From positions 1-64,000 of the forward strand of contig RMBW01000023.1 of the NCBI GenBank assembly GCA_004009845.1: a stretch of 64,000 bases of DNA, written 5' to 3'. Below the pieces are notes generated by a model, which saw only the letters and a list, made by a program, of their open reading frames with translations, ran no database searches and was not told where the DNA came from. Position 1 is the stretch's first letter. Each line of letters starts with the position of its first letter. Positions 44,431 to 57,450 of the stretch are shown here, one piece after another. Source of the stretch: Davidsoniella eucalypti (taxonomy: Eukaryota > Ascomycota > Sordariomycetes > Microascales > Ceratocystidaceae). The translations under genes and the position numbers were made by a program.

Positions 44431-44805
44431 AGGTTCCGAATGCCCGACCCGGTGCTTCATCCATAGCATCCGACTCGATTACGCCAAATCTTTCTTTCTT
44501 ACGGCCACGATCACCAGTCTCCTAAAGGCTCACTGAATAGTGGGGATGGTAGCCCCACTTAGAGTGTTTGTCTTTTGGGGAATGGTTTTTGTGGAGGCAT
44601 TGTTTTACTTTTATTTATTTATCTTTTTTTGTATTTGTTTTTGTTTCTTAGTGGAGGCATGGACCACTAGTTCTTCGGGACTATCGTCGTCCCGCACATA
44701 CAAAGCTGTTGAGATTAAGCAAAGGACTTCAAATATCTGTAACCAATCCGGTGTCGTATGATCTTAGTGATTTAGGTAGACGTTAAATATAATCATATCA
44801 AATCA
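44431..44805 (+). mobile_element. Non-autonomous element sharing the LINE 3' tail
   Basis: Starts GAAGGTTCCGAATGCCC and ends with the LINE tail blocks (GATCTTAGTGATTTAGG, AGACGTTAAATATAATC). The upstream part is not LINE ORF but matches the inner part of 59,555-60,291. Near-perfect flanking repeat: CATTCCAAAATATG just before it and CATTCCAAAATGTG just after it. This is therefore a 5'-truncated insertion moved by LINE machinery. Confidence 0.72.
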
Positions 44806-45047
44806 TTCCAAAATGTGACAACCTTGACATGCTTGGTAAATCAAACTCTGATTAAGAGTCATAACTCCCCACCGGAAGGTAACAATGTACATGGAGTTAA
44901 AGATTAGGACTTGTTGAATTAAGCAGAGTATTCAACCAAGCAGCAGATGCATATAATGGATAATAGTAGAACTGGATTTGCCTGTCGCACCTACAACTAA
45001 GGATATACAACTAATGATAGTGATGTTGGTAAAGCGGATCCTTGATC

Positions 45048-45584
45048 TCAATACTCCCCACCCTCTCCCGGCTTATCATGACGACCCATATCATCGGAAA
45101 GCGCATAAACATAGCGGATCCATTTCTTTTCGCTCCATTCCCGTAGATCAAAACCATCCTGCTTTGCGTCGATGATGTTTGCGTTGACGCTGAGGTATTT
45201 ACATTCCTTCACCTTCCATACCGTCTGAACTCCGAGATGCTTGACATTATCTCCCATGCCACTAAAATCCACCTCAGCAAGTTCCCCCTCGCCGTCAAAG
45301 TTGAAGGGCCGCGCGCCACATGTTTTGCAAAACAACCAGTGTTTGCGGGGTTGGAAGTCGGCTAGCTCCGTCAACGGATCGATCGGCGAGAGAAGAAAGA
45401 AGTCAGTCGATGGGTTTGCAGGACGGATATGAAAGAATCCGAACTTGTGGCAACGCGTGCAATTGCAACGGTATATCTCAAGTTGTGAAGCCTGAATAGG
45501 AGCGTCAGGTGGCTGTGGTGGGAGGTTAATTCGTAAGACCAGCTTGACGAACCCACAAGCACAGCTTCCGGTCACAGTAGGCAT
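45048..45584 (-). CDS. GFA/CENP-V-family zinc-binding protein
   Basis: 178 residues, single exon, ATG at 45,584. Has the cysteine pattern of the GFA (glutathione-dependent formaldehyde-activating enzyme-like) fold: GSCACGFVKL at residues 6-15, YRCNCTRCHKFGFF in the middle, and LFCKTCGARPF later. The family binds two zinc ions. Most fungal members have no proven enzyme activity, so formaldehyde activation should not be assumed. No signal peptide. Intact. Confidence 0.88.
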   Translation of the reverse strand: MPTVTGSCACGFVKLVLRINLPPQPPDAPIQASQLEIYRCNCTRCHKFGFFHIRPANPSTDFFLLSPIDPLTELADFQPRKHWLFCKTCGARPFNFDGEGELAEVDFSGMGDNVKHLGVQTVWKVKECKYLSVNANIIDAKQDGFDLREWSEKKWIRYVYALSDDMGRHDKPGEGGEY

Positions 45585-45822
45585 AGTGGTTGATTAGATT
45601 GTAGTATAGTAAATAATGGCAGTGGTGGTGATGATAGTGGCGATGGCGTAAGTCGATGGGTTTTAAGGGTTCAAAAGGAGAGTAAAATGCCGTTGCGAGA
45701 TTAAATGCGGGATATCTGGAACATACAACATGAATATGGATATATGTAATCTAGATGCATGTAAGCATAGTACGTCATCACTTGTGACTCCAACTCTACG
45801 GTGGGAAATGTGGGCAAAATGT

Positions 45823-46651
45823 CTAGTGAGCCACAGTGTGATTGGGAGTCACAACCGTCGAAGCAATTGCGCTCTCGGGAATAACAGGCGATGTCGTTAC
45901 TGGTGCCTGATCAACGGATGACTGGGAAATTTCCGGCGACGGTGTCGATTTGTTTCTTCTGCCACGCAAATTCTCAAAGGTGGACTTTCTCCGAAAGGCC
46001 TGAACCTCTTTACGTTTCTTGCGTTCGCTTTCATGGTTTACAATGAGATCAACAACAGGCGCATCACTGCGTGGTTCCTGGGCAAGTTCGAAATCGTGCG
46101 ATTCCATAAGAGTCGTACCTTCGTGGATAATGAACTCCTTGATCTGGTACCACGGCTTGGTGCGATGGCGGAAGACACGGATCCCCGTCATGCCCCGGTT
46201 GAGTGCATGCAGTGTGTCGGCCATCCAGGATGCAGAACTCTAGTCCGCACCCGACCCTACTGGAATTGACTGGATGACAGCTTTGAGATGCGGCAGATCG
46301 GTGATCTCGGCTATGGCTACACGCATGACAAGATTCAAATCAAACGTTGAAGATGGAATCTCTTTGGTTTCAAATCGCCACTCAGTAGACTGGGCATCGG
46401 GGGCCCTGGCATGGAGCTTGATAGCAAAGCTAGGATCTTTGGTGTCAGCAATTATCAACGCCTAGTGGAAGCTACAAGAGACACAGCAAATCGTTAGTAA
46501 CCCTAAGCAATATGAGCGAAATCAAAGACTGAGCCGATATCTCTTACAAAGACGGCATCGTAGATTCATCGATGCCTGCGTTGTGATAAAGTGCCACGTA
46601 AAGCCAATTACGAGACTGTCGCTTCAGAACTTTGTTGACGAACCAGCCCAT
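45823..46651 (-). pseudogene. Conserved hypothetical gene with two Trp-to-TAG nonsense changes
   Basis: Exons 46,651-46,548 and 46,471-45,823 join in phase to give 250 codons (start MGWFVNKVLKRQSRNWLYVAL), but with TAG at two points. The first is right after the splice (MPSFFH-stop-ALIIAD) and the second at about 46,236 (GSGAD-stop-SSASWMADTL). The rest is open and looks conserved. Related fungal proteins, as I recall them, have Trp at both points (HWAL; WNCV.WV.EAL). Both changes are TGG to TAG, that is CpA to TpA on the template strand, the signature of repeat-induced point mutation. Function of the family is unknown. Confidence 0.65.
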
Positions 46652-47620
46652 GATGATAATATTGGCGATGTTGAGTAGATAGATAGATAATCGATAGATT
46701 TGTCAGGCCAAGAAATACAAGCGATAATAAATCTCAGGTTGCATAAACAAAATAAGATAAAATAATGGGTATTGCAATAAAAGCTTGACAGTTTCTAGCT
46801 GCGTTGATGAAGATTTGAAACAATCAAAACGAAACTTGGTGTTTGTTTTGGTTTTCCTATTTACACAAAGCCAAGAAATTAAGAATTTGAAAAGGGAAGT
46901 CACGCCAGACCTTGGGAAACTGCGTCTATCGGTGCATTTGTTGTCTTATCTATTATTTCGCAAATATCAGTCAACATCACGACTTTAGGGTTATATACTA
47001 TTGTCACGATGATTGACGTTGGATACTAACCCTAACTAGAGATGTCAATAGTATGTAGTAATATTGTGAGCCTTCATCTGGACATTGGGCTTCGATTTGA
47101 ACGTTTCCGCGCCCAAGACTAGCTAAGCTTTAGGATCGATTTACACCTTAATCGTATGGGGCGAAGATTGGGAAAACGATAAGTGCGGAATCTGATGTCA
47201 TCTACCAACAATGAGCAAATCTGCAACTGATGTTGTGCTATGTTATGTTTACAAATTGGGATTGTACCTGGTTCTCAAGGAATACAAGCTGAGCACGCAA
47301 CTTCATACCGCAATAGCGCCAGCGCAAACACCATCTGCCTTGCAGAATTGGCCCCAGAGCCAAGGTGTTCTCCCTAAGAGATTCCTCTTTATAAACGCCC
47401 GACATGCTGCGGGAGACTAGTGAAGCCAAAGCCTTCAGCTGTTCCCCGAGACCCTGTATATATTAGTAGTCAATATACAGTACTAAGATATCCGCCTGAG
47501 GCTAGATTCGTATTACATTATATACATATGTACATTGTCCCTATTCTAAAGAGAATGTTTCTCTTGAAAACTATCCTTCTACATGTATTTCATAGATGTT
47601 AGACCCTAATACCGTCCGTC
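46652..47620. other. Intergenic, nothing recognised
   Basis: Divergent promoter region between the minus-strand gene and the plus-strand monooxygenase. Frames at 46,703-46,988 and 47,211-47,602 have no family resemblance. Confidence 0.4.
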
Positions 47621-49365
47621 ATGTCTGCACACTTCACGCCGCCACCGGAGCGACGCCGTATCATCATCAATGCCTTCGACATGTTCACCCCCTCTCATAT
47701 CAGTTTTGGCCAATGGCGTCGCCCCGAGGACCGTGGCGCCTCCAAGCGTCGAGATCTAGACTACTGGACAAATCTAGCACGTCTACTGGAGCGCGGCAAT
47801 ATCACATCATTGTTTTTAGCCGATACCTTTGGCCAGTTTGATACCTATAAGGGCAGCGCAGAGCCGACCATCCGCACAGCCTGCCAGTTTCCTATGGGTG
47901 ACCCGGCAGTTGTAAGCTCCCCCTATCTTTGATTCATATAGATATATAGTCCTGTATACTGTATCCCGCCGTCCTTTCGCAGCTGACCGGTGAGCATGTG
48001 CTGCGTTTCCATTCTAGTAGCCTATCAGCGCCATGGCTGCCGTGACAAAAAACCTTGGCTTCATAATCACAACCAGCACGAGCTACGAAGCGCCATTTGT
48101 AGTGGCTAGGCGATTCTCGACCCTCGATCACCTGACCAAGGGCCGTTTTGGCTGGAATATCGTCACGTCATTCAAGGAATCTGCCGCCAAATCTATCGGT
48201 CTGCCGTTGGTCGAGCACGATAAACGCTACGAGATAGCCGATGAATATCTCACGCTACTGTACAAGTGAGTACGAGTGAGCCATCCCGCCCTCTCCATCT
48301 CTGGTATCGGGTACGGTAGTTCCAACGGGGCTACTCTGCTACGCACATAACTGACATGCCGGCGTTACTATGTAGGCTATGGGAGGGCTCTTGGGCCGAT
48401 GACGCCTTGAACGAAGACGTCGAGAACGAGATATACTCCGATCCGGCCCGGATACGCTGGATTAGGCACGAGTCAGAGAACTTCAAGATGGACGCACCCC
48501 ATATTCTCGATCCGTCGCCACAACGAACGCCATTTCTTGTGCAGGCCGGAACATCAGCGTAAGTCCCCGTTGCCTTAACCCTCAGTTGGCAAGACGTAGG
48601 CGGAAACCTTATTGGCTAACCCTAACTCTCCGGACTTGAAGGGCCGGCGTTGAGTTTGCTGCCAAGCACGCCGAAGCCGTGCTTGTTTCGGGGCTTTCGC
48701 CTAATATTCTCGCACCACAAATCAAAACCCTACGAGAATCTGCGGCACGGCATGGTCGTGATCCTCGCAGCATCAAGGTTTTTGCCGTGTTGACTCCCAT
48801 AATCGGCCACACGGATGTTGAAGCCCAAGCCAAATTTGCCCGTGCCATATCCTTTGCCAGCATCGAGGCTGGCCTTGTCTTTTACAGTGGTAACGCTGGC
48901 ACCGACCTTGCTACCTTCGATCTCGACGATGAGATCTGCCCCAAACACGTGTCCGTCGCTGGCCGGGCTCACTCCGCCGCCAACAACTTGCGCTATACCG
49001 GCCCCGACGTTCCGAAATGGACTCCGCGAAATCTCGGCAAGCTGATGGCTGTCGGTGGCAATGGACCTGTGGCTGTCGGTTCACCTCAGCGTATTGCAGA
49101 CACTTTGGAAGAATGGGTACGTGTAGCTGATGTCGATGGCTTCAATCTAGGCGCCGTCGTGACCCCAGGCAGCTTCGAAGATATAGTTGATTTGCTAATT
49201 CCAGAGCTGCGCGCTCGTGGTCTATATCCTCTGCACCGAGAAGAAGGGACTCTTAGAGAGAGAATCAGCGGCCTGCCGGGAGGTCGCCGCATACGCCATG
49301 ATCACCCCGGAAGCAGATTCAAGTATGATGAACTTCATGCTCATGAAGATTTGGACGACCTTTGA
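47621..49365 (+). CDS. Flavin-dependent monooxygenase of the bacterial luciferase-like NtaA/SnaA/DszA family
   Basis: Four exons: 47,621-47,911, 48,021-48,265, 48,376-48,558 and 48,642-49,365, all joining in phase; 480 residues. The family start INAFDMFTPSHISFGQWRRP (near residue 15) is followed by LFLADTFG, PISAMAAVTKNLGFIITTS, SKGRFGWN-like LTKGRFGWNIVTSF, PFLVQAGTSAAG and a late SPQRIADTLEEW. Known relatives use FMNH2 supplied by a separate reductase to oxidise xenobiotic or sulfur/nitrogen compounds; the substrate here is unknown. No N-terminal targeting signal. The family is bacterial in origin but common in ascomycetes, and the introns show it is settled in this genome. Confidence 0.9.
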
Positions 49366-49729
49366 CCAGTGGTATAGCGGGCTTGACTAGATACACTACA
49401 TGATATCCTACTGACAACTCATTTAATCTAGGGCTCACTAAGCTGTAATAGCTCTACTTGTAGTTTATGAGGTATCACGATAATATAAACGCACGATAGT
49501 CGTAATTTAAACTTTCAATTTACCGTGGCACTGAGGCCCTATAGACTATAGATACCCGAAATAGTAACTGTAATTCATGTTTTTTCTTAAGATTATGCAT
49601 TGAGTTCAAAACAAAACTAACTAACTAGACAAAGGGAAAAAAACATAGTACTAGGCAAACAAACAATCTAAACAGCCTTTAACCAACCATCCACAACCGC
49701 CCTTCCATGACCGCACAACAATAATTTAT
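49366..49729. other. Intergenic spacer between convergent genes
   Basis: 3' ends of the monooxygenase (plus) and the SRA gene (minus) face each other here. Nothing else seen. Confidence 0.4.
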
Positions 49730-52700
49730 CTAATCTTCCTCCTCTTCTCTATTGTCATTTTCGTTAGCTCCATCGTTTTCTTCACCTTTTTCTTCCCCCT
49801 CACCTCCTTCACTTTTCTCACTCTCTCCGTTGATTTCAATATCTTCCGAATCACTATCGGAAACCTCCAAAACTTCAGTCCCATCAATCGTTGTCGGTTT
49901 GGCGCCTTTCCCTGCGGCAGCGCGTTTCTTGCAGGCTTGCTCAAACCATTCCGGTCCCTTGAATAACTCCATCACAACATGCTGCGCTGGCTTTTCTCGT
50001 GTGTTCCAGAAAATTACGTCTTTCGAGATTAGCTGCTTGGAGCGTTGTGGGCCGTAGCCTTTGTGAGACTCAAAGTATTCCTAGATTTGAGCCACATTCG
50101 GTACGTAGGCACATATGGTGAAAAGCGGGATCTGTCCTGGGAGCCGCTTCAGAACAAAACGAGGGATGATGCACCCAACTTCGTTGTAAGAGAGAATAGT
50201 CTTCTGAACCATGTAGAGGCCATCGTACCGGCTACCACAAAAGGGGCGGAATTTGACATTGTGACAACCTCCGGCAGCTCGGATAATCCGGATCGGGCTC
50301 CTTCGGATTTGTGACATCAGCATCTGCAGGGCTTGGCTGTTATTGGCGCCGCGATCGTGGGCTGCCATTTGACGGCGTCTTGTCTTGGGCGGGGACTTTC
50401 CAATCTTGAGAAGCTCCGCGGCCCAATCGCTCATGGCCTTTTGATGGGCCGCCCGCTTCTTCTGAAGGTCTTCCTGTGAGAAGACACCTGCCGAACCGTA
50501 TGGCAAACCGGTCCAGTCAAATTTACTTTCTTTGACATTGCCTCCATACCTTCTCCTGTATTCGGCAATACGTTTCCGAATCCTCTCCACATCCCGAGCA
50601 GCAGCTTCTCGGCTCATGGCGCTTGATTGCAAAGCCTGGGCATCGTGGTGAGCAGGATCTTGTCTATGACTAGCAGTCGCCAAACGAAGATTCTCTTCTG
50701 CAGCGGCTAGATCCTTTTCTAGGCACTCAAGACCGAAGGCGCGCTTCAATTTGAAGCAGTCCATGTGAGTAGCCCGACTCATAAAGAATGGGTATACAGA
50801 CCGAGGGTCGACCGCGCGGTCAGTATTTTTTGCCATGAAACTGACAGACTCTCTATCACGTTCAACACACCACTCCGGGTTTTTGATCCAACCCGAGCCA
50901 GTAGGCCTCTTGATGGCCCAGGAAAAGCGATGTGATAGCCCATTGATAGCATCGACAGGGGGGGCGACTTCACCGTCAGCCAGTTCCTCCTCTTCGCGTA
51001 ACCAACGTGGTTCTCGTACATTGCCCGGCATCGCCTCTTTTCCGTCGAGGTAGCGAACACCTTTCCAAATGTCCGATTTGCCATCATACCATGACCCAGT
51101 GCATTCCGTAGCACCGGTCAATGAGTACACGAGAACCTCGCCCATATCCTTGTCAGCAAGGTTATCTCCACCAACCCAGATAGAGAAGGCGCCGACCACG
51201 TCGTCGCCAGCCACACCGTTTATGGTATGAGCGTGAACACCTCGAAGGCAAGCCTCACCACGACCCATGAACCACTGGCCAGGAACAAACCCATGATGGC
51301 CAGTTATGTTACCAACACGATAACCAAATGACTCTCCATCGTATTTTCTCCGGTGGGTTGCCTGTTGCCTGGTGTTGGCAATTCTACTACGAGCATCGGT
51401 AGCTGCTACCTTCTCAAGAGGTCCACCTTTGCCCCAAATCGGATGGTCACGGGGCACAAGGTATGGCCATTTCGCTCCACCCATACCAGCTTTCCAAGTG
51501 CTAGCATCACGAATAGCGGCATCATCCATTACTCGCTGTTTGTCCGCAAGCTTCGTCAATTCGAAACGTTTGTTGGCATTGGGGAAGCCGATCAACCGAG
51601 GATGAAAAGAAAATTCGAGGGGTGTGTCCAGATATGACTCTGGAGTAATCTCCTCGTACAAGTTCACCCGTCTAACTTGTTGAACAAATTTGACTTTGGC
51701 TTTAGCCGAGAACTTATACGTAGTGGGACCCAGAACTTTTCCATCAAGCCACTTCAAGACAGATCGCTTGGCAAGTTTTCTCTTTCCCTTCAGGCCCAAC
51801 GTGCCCGAGTCAGTCAAGGTTGGGACACGAAGCGCCTTCAATCCTACAGACCTATGTCGGTCCTGCTCCCAGATCCAGGAAGCGCGGTTCAGGGACGATG
51901 CCTTGCAGCGAGGTCCAGCAGTTCGTAATCCGCCGTCGCTAGGAGGTGTAAGAGCAAGAAGGCTTTCAACAGTACCCTCGTTAGCACCACCAGAGGAGGT
52001 AGGCAACACCGAAGACTCAGAATCGCCATTGATGTTTTGGTCGACATTCATAGGCTGATCTAAGATCAGTTGTAAGACCCAAGAAAAGTCATCATCTAGA
52101 CTGATGGGCGACCAAAGGGAGCTTTCATCGTTCTCACCATCAGACTCTTGGTCTCTAGATTCCAAAGAACGCTTGACCCCACGCGAAATGGACTCACGCA
52201 AGGGCCTCGGGATTGCAGTAGAAGCTGGCCACATGTAGGGCGTAACCTGTTCATCATTTCGCATGATGAGCTCTCGTAAAGCACGCTCGGCTGCTTCAAT
52301 TTGAGCCTGAGTCATGTTTTTCGGCTTCTTAGCCTTGGTCGGTGCAGCCGTTACGACCATTTGATCTGTTTCAACGTCTTCGGCGTCGGAATCTTCCAGC
52401 TTGATAGCTACTCGCTCAGCTTCCCTAGCGGCTTTTATCGACATCCTGCCGAAAGGCTCTACCTCTTCCTCGCTTTCTTCCTCTGTTTCTAGGTACAGGC
52501 TACGGCGGGGACGATAACGTTCCGATACTAAAACCCGTGCATCAGAACGCCCAGCAATAGGAGAATTGGACTGAGAGAGGCTAGGGGGCGGCGGAGAAAC
52601 CTCAATCACTGTATCGGACTCAGAATCAGTAGCCTTATCAATGGCGTTTACATCTAAATGCTCTGACTCGCTAGCAAGCTTGGGTTGGTCTCCACTGGAG

Positions 52701-54487
52701 GCTTTGACTCTCTTGTGAGCCGGCGAAGGGCTGTCTTTGTCGTGAGATCCCACATGAGAACGCTTAACCTTAGGGCATGAAGTGCTTCCTGATACCGACT
52801 GTTCAGCGTTAATGGACCGAAACCGAAGAATGGCACGAGGTTTGGGAAGTGCCGGTGGCGTCTGGCTAGAAACAGACGGGCTCTATTTTATGGCGGAATG
52901 TTGGTTAGTATAAGTGCTAGAGGACATAAAGTGTTTCTTTCATTGACGGATGGAATAAAATAGTAGGCGAAGACTTACAGGAGTGTCATTGATGATCATT
53001 AGATCATGGGGATCTTGAATCAAATTTGATTGCTCTCCCTCAACACGAGATTGCTCCACATCTCTATTTTCGCCATGAAAAAACGATGTCACACCATCAT
53101 CCCCTGCATTTTCGGCTACCGAAGTAACGGAATCTTGCGTCTGGGCTAAATCTTCGTGACTTGTGGGACGAATGGATTCCGATGAGTTGCTAGTAGTGCG
53201 ATTATGAGTGCAACGGAACTCAGAATCAGAAGCCAGGGTTTGGGTAGCAGTGGGAGAAGATATAAATTCGATGGCACCAGTAAGGCCTGAGCTTTCAGAT
53301 ACCGAAACAGCAAGCATTGCGTCTTGGGATACTGCTTGATCCAAGGGAAGGGGGCCGCCAAAATCCCCGTTGAGCATCTGTGAAATAGAGAGTGCGCGAG
53401 GATGGCGACCATCTTGGCAATGATGCATCTTGAAGTAACCCGTCAAGCCGAACCTCGTCTTTTTGTAGGCGGATCGAGGAATCGGATTGAACTCGGGAAA
53501 GCTAGCCAGAAATGTGGTAGCGCTGAAGGTCTCAAGTAATGAGTCGATGAAGAAGTATACCTTTGTCTCCGAGTGCCAGCAAATGAAAATGACAGCAATG
53601 TCATGGAATTCTTTAGCTTGAATGATGTTTCTCAGCTTGCGAGAGTTGGAGATGAAAGGAAGCTGTAAAGAGAGAAGTTCTGCATCAAGAGGTAGAATGT
53701 CTAAAAGATTTTTATAGGTAGGCGTAGAAAATTCTTCCACCATGAGACTTTCAATACCAGATGTGGGCTGAGCAAAACTAGCCGTTTTGGGAGTAGATGC
53801 AGGCTCTACAAGCAAGTTTTGGGCAGCTAGGTTTCTTTCTAATTCTTGGAACACGCTCAAATCGGGATAAATATCAGAATCATCTTTGTGGGCGGCAGTT
53901 GCCATCGATTCGAATACAACAGCTCCGGCAGGCACGATAGTGGCCATAGCCCTACAATCACGGGGGCTTGGTGACGCCACACCTTTGAAGGTAGTAGAGG
54001 AAGTCGGGGGCGTCGAGTTTACCGGAAAGGAAGGAGCTGGCTGAGATGGCTGCATGTTTGACTATACCAGGTATCAGTTAGTCCCACATTTCCACAGGGT
54101 AACACTTTCACTTACAGATGTGCTTGTTTGGGAAGTTTCCATCACAGGCTGACAAGAGTTTAGAAGATCGGTGAAATAGTCGTCACCATAGGGCATCTCT
54201 TGATTTTCCGACGATGCAATGTCGCTTGTGACTTCATGCGGAGTCATTGAGGTATCGACAGGAGCTCTCAGAATGTTCGGATACTGTTGACTCTCAGGCA
54301 TTGTTGGGTCTAGGGTTGGAGTGAGGGTTTGAAAATGTGCCACGTTGACAGGAGGGAGCATTAAATTTCCAAGATTAGCCACGCCATTCTGATCACACGA
54401 GGTAGACAGTACATCTAGATTGGCTGCAGTCGTGGTGGCCGTGGGCTTCTTTTCCCGGTCCTTTTGATGATCTTTGAGGTGGTCCAT
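49730..54487 (-). pseudogene. SRA/YDG-domain protein gene interrupted by one TAG
   Basis: Exons 54,487-54,116, 54,061-52,979 and 52,882 onward; both introns splice in phase. A TAG at 50,081-50,083 would end the protein at 1,418 residues. The frame then continues with conserved-looking sequence (EYFESHKGYGPQRSKQLISK) to a stop at 49,730, giving 1,535 codons if read through. CAG to TAG is the simplest explanation. The N-terminal 480 residues are Ser/Thr/Pro-rich with one folded segment (LDAELLSLQLPFISNSRKL, about 250-350). Exon 3 has acidic low-complexity stretches. An SRA/YDG-type domain lies at about residues 1,005-1,150 (GHHGFVPG, GVHAHTING, GAFSIWVGGDNLADKDMGE). SRA domains bind methylated or hemimethylated DNA, so the protein may read cytosine methylation. 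The truncated form keeps that domain and could still work. Confidence 0.75.
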
Positions 54488-56523
54488 CTAGTATAGTTTC
54501 TTAGTAGGAATGTTAGCTTCGTTTTCAACATGGTGATAACATTTATAAAACAGTAGACTATTGGGAATGTGGCGTTTTGCTAGATAAGGAAAGTATTTTG
54601 GCTTCTAAATAGCTCTGCAGCTTATTTTGGTTGTATCATTCATAAAACCAAAGTGTGATCGATATAAAGAGGTATGGAAATGATATATGAACTTTTGCTT
54701 ACCATGCAACATATGATATTGCTTGAAGATGATGAATCAATTCCTCAATCGTAGTATAGACTTTACTACTGTCCTGATACTCTAGATTATCGGGATTTTT
54801 ATCAGTTTCGAGTCATGTAGAGATAGAGGTAGCACCGTAAAGTAGAATTTAGAACTCACAGTCGATAAAGTGATCCCTTGGCAAGGAGAGATAAGGTTGA
54901 GGTCGGTATCTAAAGAGTGTGAGATGAAGCCGAGCTCAGTATCTGTTATCCGATTGATAACTCAAATGTTTTCGATGATAGTGAAGTTGACACTCGATGA
55001 TGAATGGATGGGGACAAATGCGTAGATGTTGAAGACTTACCAGAAAGCAAGCCACTCCTATCAAATAAGCATCTATAAAGTACTAGAAGAGAATCTGGTA
55101 GCTCGCTAGATGCAAATTTTGATGGAAAAGGCCGAAGTAAACGGTGTTGTGGTGGTGAAATCGATGATTTGAAGATTGCGGTTAATCGAAAACTTCAAAA
55201 GTGTGATGGTGATGATGAAAAAAAAGAAGAAAGAAATTTTATTCTACCCTCATTCAAATATTAGAAGTTTTATGGGTCTCAGGGACAAGTGCTTTCCTTG
55301 TCTCCAATTCATTTAGACACAATTCACCGATGCTCTTCATGAGTTGTTGTCTTCAACATCGTATAGATGATATAAATTCACCTTGCCTAGTTAAATTATC
55401 ACAGCCTACAGGACAATTAGCAAATATAAGGTAAGGCTTATACTTGTAGCTTCTAGTAGCTTATATGAAATTTGATACAAGACTATAGGTATAACCTGAT
55501 AGGCAAACTGATAATAGTATTAATATAACTATCTCTGCTATTCAAGCTAGAATCTTCCATACATAACTTATCTATATCTATATAAAACATTCATTGACAC
55601 AATGACCTAGATTATGTAAGTAGTAGATATTTACTCTCATTCACACTAGATTCTCATATCTGTATATTGATGTTACTTGCCTTGAATATACTACACATGA
55701 TGGGCTTGCTAGTAAGCACATAACCAGGACCTAGATTTCCATATGTGACTACTGAAAAGGGGCATGAGATATAGGAATATAACAAAGTTTGCCCAGGCAG
55801 TCCAGATTATATAGCTACAAGTAAAGAGCATTTGGTTTATCCACAGCTTTGTACTATTGCCAACCCACTAATACCCGATTTACCATGTAGTACAAGCCAA
55901 ATGTCGATGCAATTTAGCCGCGTGTGGCTGATAGTTATCGATAACATTCGTACTGAGAAGGTGCGAGATTGCCAGTTTGTGAAAAAAAAAATTAAAAAAT
56001 TAATTTGTGAATGTTTGCAACTTGGTTGCTATGTGGATGTGTTGTCGCAAAAACGCATATTTTTCAAATTTGTCACAAACTATGAGAAAATTGTGTAGCA
56101 ATCGAAATTACTCATCATGTGATAGCGGTTTTTTTTTAATTCATTAATCTTATGGAGCTATAGAGCTATAAAGATGTCATGTGATAGAGTTAGTAGATAT
56201 GTCTTGAACTATTCATTGAGTACAACTAGTGGATGATATTTGATCTTTGATCTATGTAAAAAAAAAAAAAAAAAAAAACAGAGGCGATACAATTTAAATT
56301 GGGATGCTTCGCATTGCTAAGAAGCGATTCTAGACATGCAATCAGTAAAACGATATTAACTAAAATCCCCGAAAACTCGCTTTAATGATATACGATGGTA
56401 TGAAGGGTATAGGTACAAGTAAAGACACATATATAGGCAAGGTACACAACATCAAAGACCATCTTACAGTGTCAACTCAGCGACCGAGTATAGGAAGAAC
56501 TGTGTTACCGTGCTGCGGAATAA
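54488..56523. other. Long AT-rich intergenic region
   Basis: No gene recognised in about 2 kb. Contains the presumed promoter of the SRA gene and an A20 run at about 56,258-56,278. The frame at 55,832-56,098 is not supported. Confidence 0.4.
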
Positions 56524-57450
56524 TTAGAAGATTGAGTTGACGATGTTTGCTCCGATAGAAGCACCGGCACCGAAGATAGCGGCGTTTCCAAGCCTGTAGT
56601 AGATAGCGCGTTAGCATGATGGGCCCCATTAAATGGAACGAGGTCATAATAAATATTACTTACTTCTTACCGAACTTCTTTCCGTTCGTCTCAATCTTCG
56701 ACTTTCCATCTTCAGTGGTCTTGTCACCTTCGGCCACAGCCATAGGTGGCGCCTGGGTATTGTAGGGGTTGACTGGAGCAACGGGGCCGACGGGCTGCTG
56801 GTAGCCGTATTGGGGCTGGCCGTATGGCATCGGTGCGCCGGGCAGAGGGCCTTTCTGCTCCTCGACTAGGACATAGTTCGATGGGAAAATACCCTCTGCG
56901 CCAGTACGTTGGTTGCGTCCCATCCACCAATCAGGGTTCATGTGTTCATAGACATCCACACGATCTTCCTTCTGCATGGAAAGATCGCGGGCATCGCCAC
57001 CATTGTAGGTGTACAGCGCACGAGCAGTCTGGATCACCGGGCGACTGGGGGGGGTATCGCGATGAGGCAGAGAAGGTGCAGGCGTCTGGTTGTATGCAGG
57101 TGGGCCCGGAGCGGCGTTCACGGGATTAGCTGGAGTATGGAAGCTTTCCTGTCTAGGCTGTTGTTGCGGTGGTTGGGCGGGTGCGCCGGCGCGAATAGAA
57201 CCTTCAGCAGGCAGAAGGTTGATAAAAGAGTCAAATGTAGTCTCATTGATGGCACCACTACCAAGCAAGTTCTCAAGTTCCTACAAGATAAGAAATATTG
57301 AATATGTCAGCCAAAATTCCCGATCGTTGTGATTTTTCAATTGTGAGTGAAGAGATAGTCATAGTGCATGCCTGATGACGTCGATGGGCCTACCTGCTTG
57401 ATAGTGCGAATTGACCGATTGGTCTCAAGCATCTTCTGACGGTCGGCCAT
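56524..57450 (-). CDS. SH3-domain protein, Lsb1/Pin3-like
   Basis: Three exons, 57,450-57,394, 57,280-56,664 and 56,593-56,524, joining in phase; 247 residues. The N-terminal helix (MADRQKMLETNRSIRTIKQELENLL) is typical of Lsb1/Lsb2(Pin3) relatives. A Pro/Gln-rich linker follows, then one SH3 domain (about residues 107-160) with ALYTY, the acidic RT loop, PDWWMGRN and GIFPSNYV. A second Pro/Gln/Tyr-rich stretch and a Gly-Ala C-terminus (GNAAIFGAGASIGANIVNSIF) complete it. Yeast homologues bind the Arp2/3 activator Las17 and influence actin patches and prion induction. That role is inferred by family. Single-copy, intact. Confidence 0.9.
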
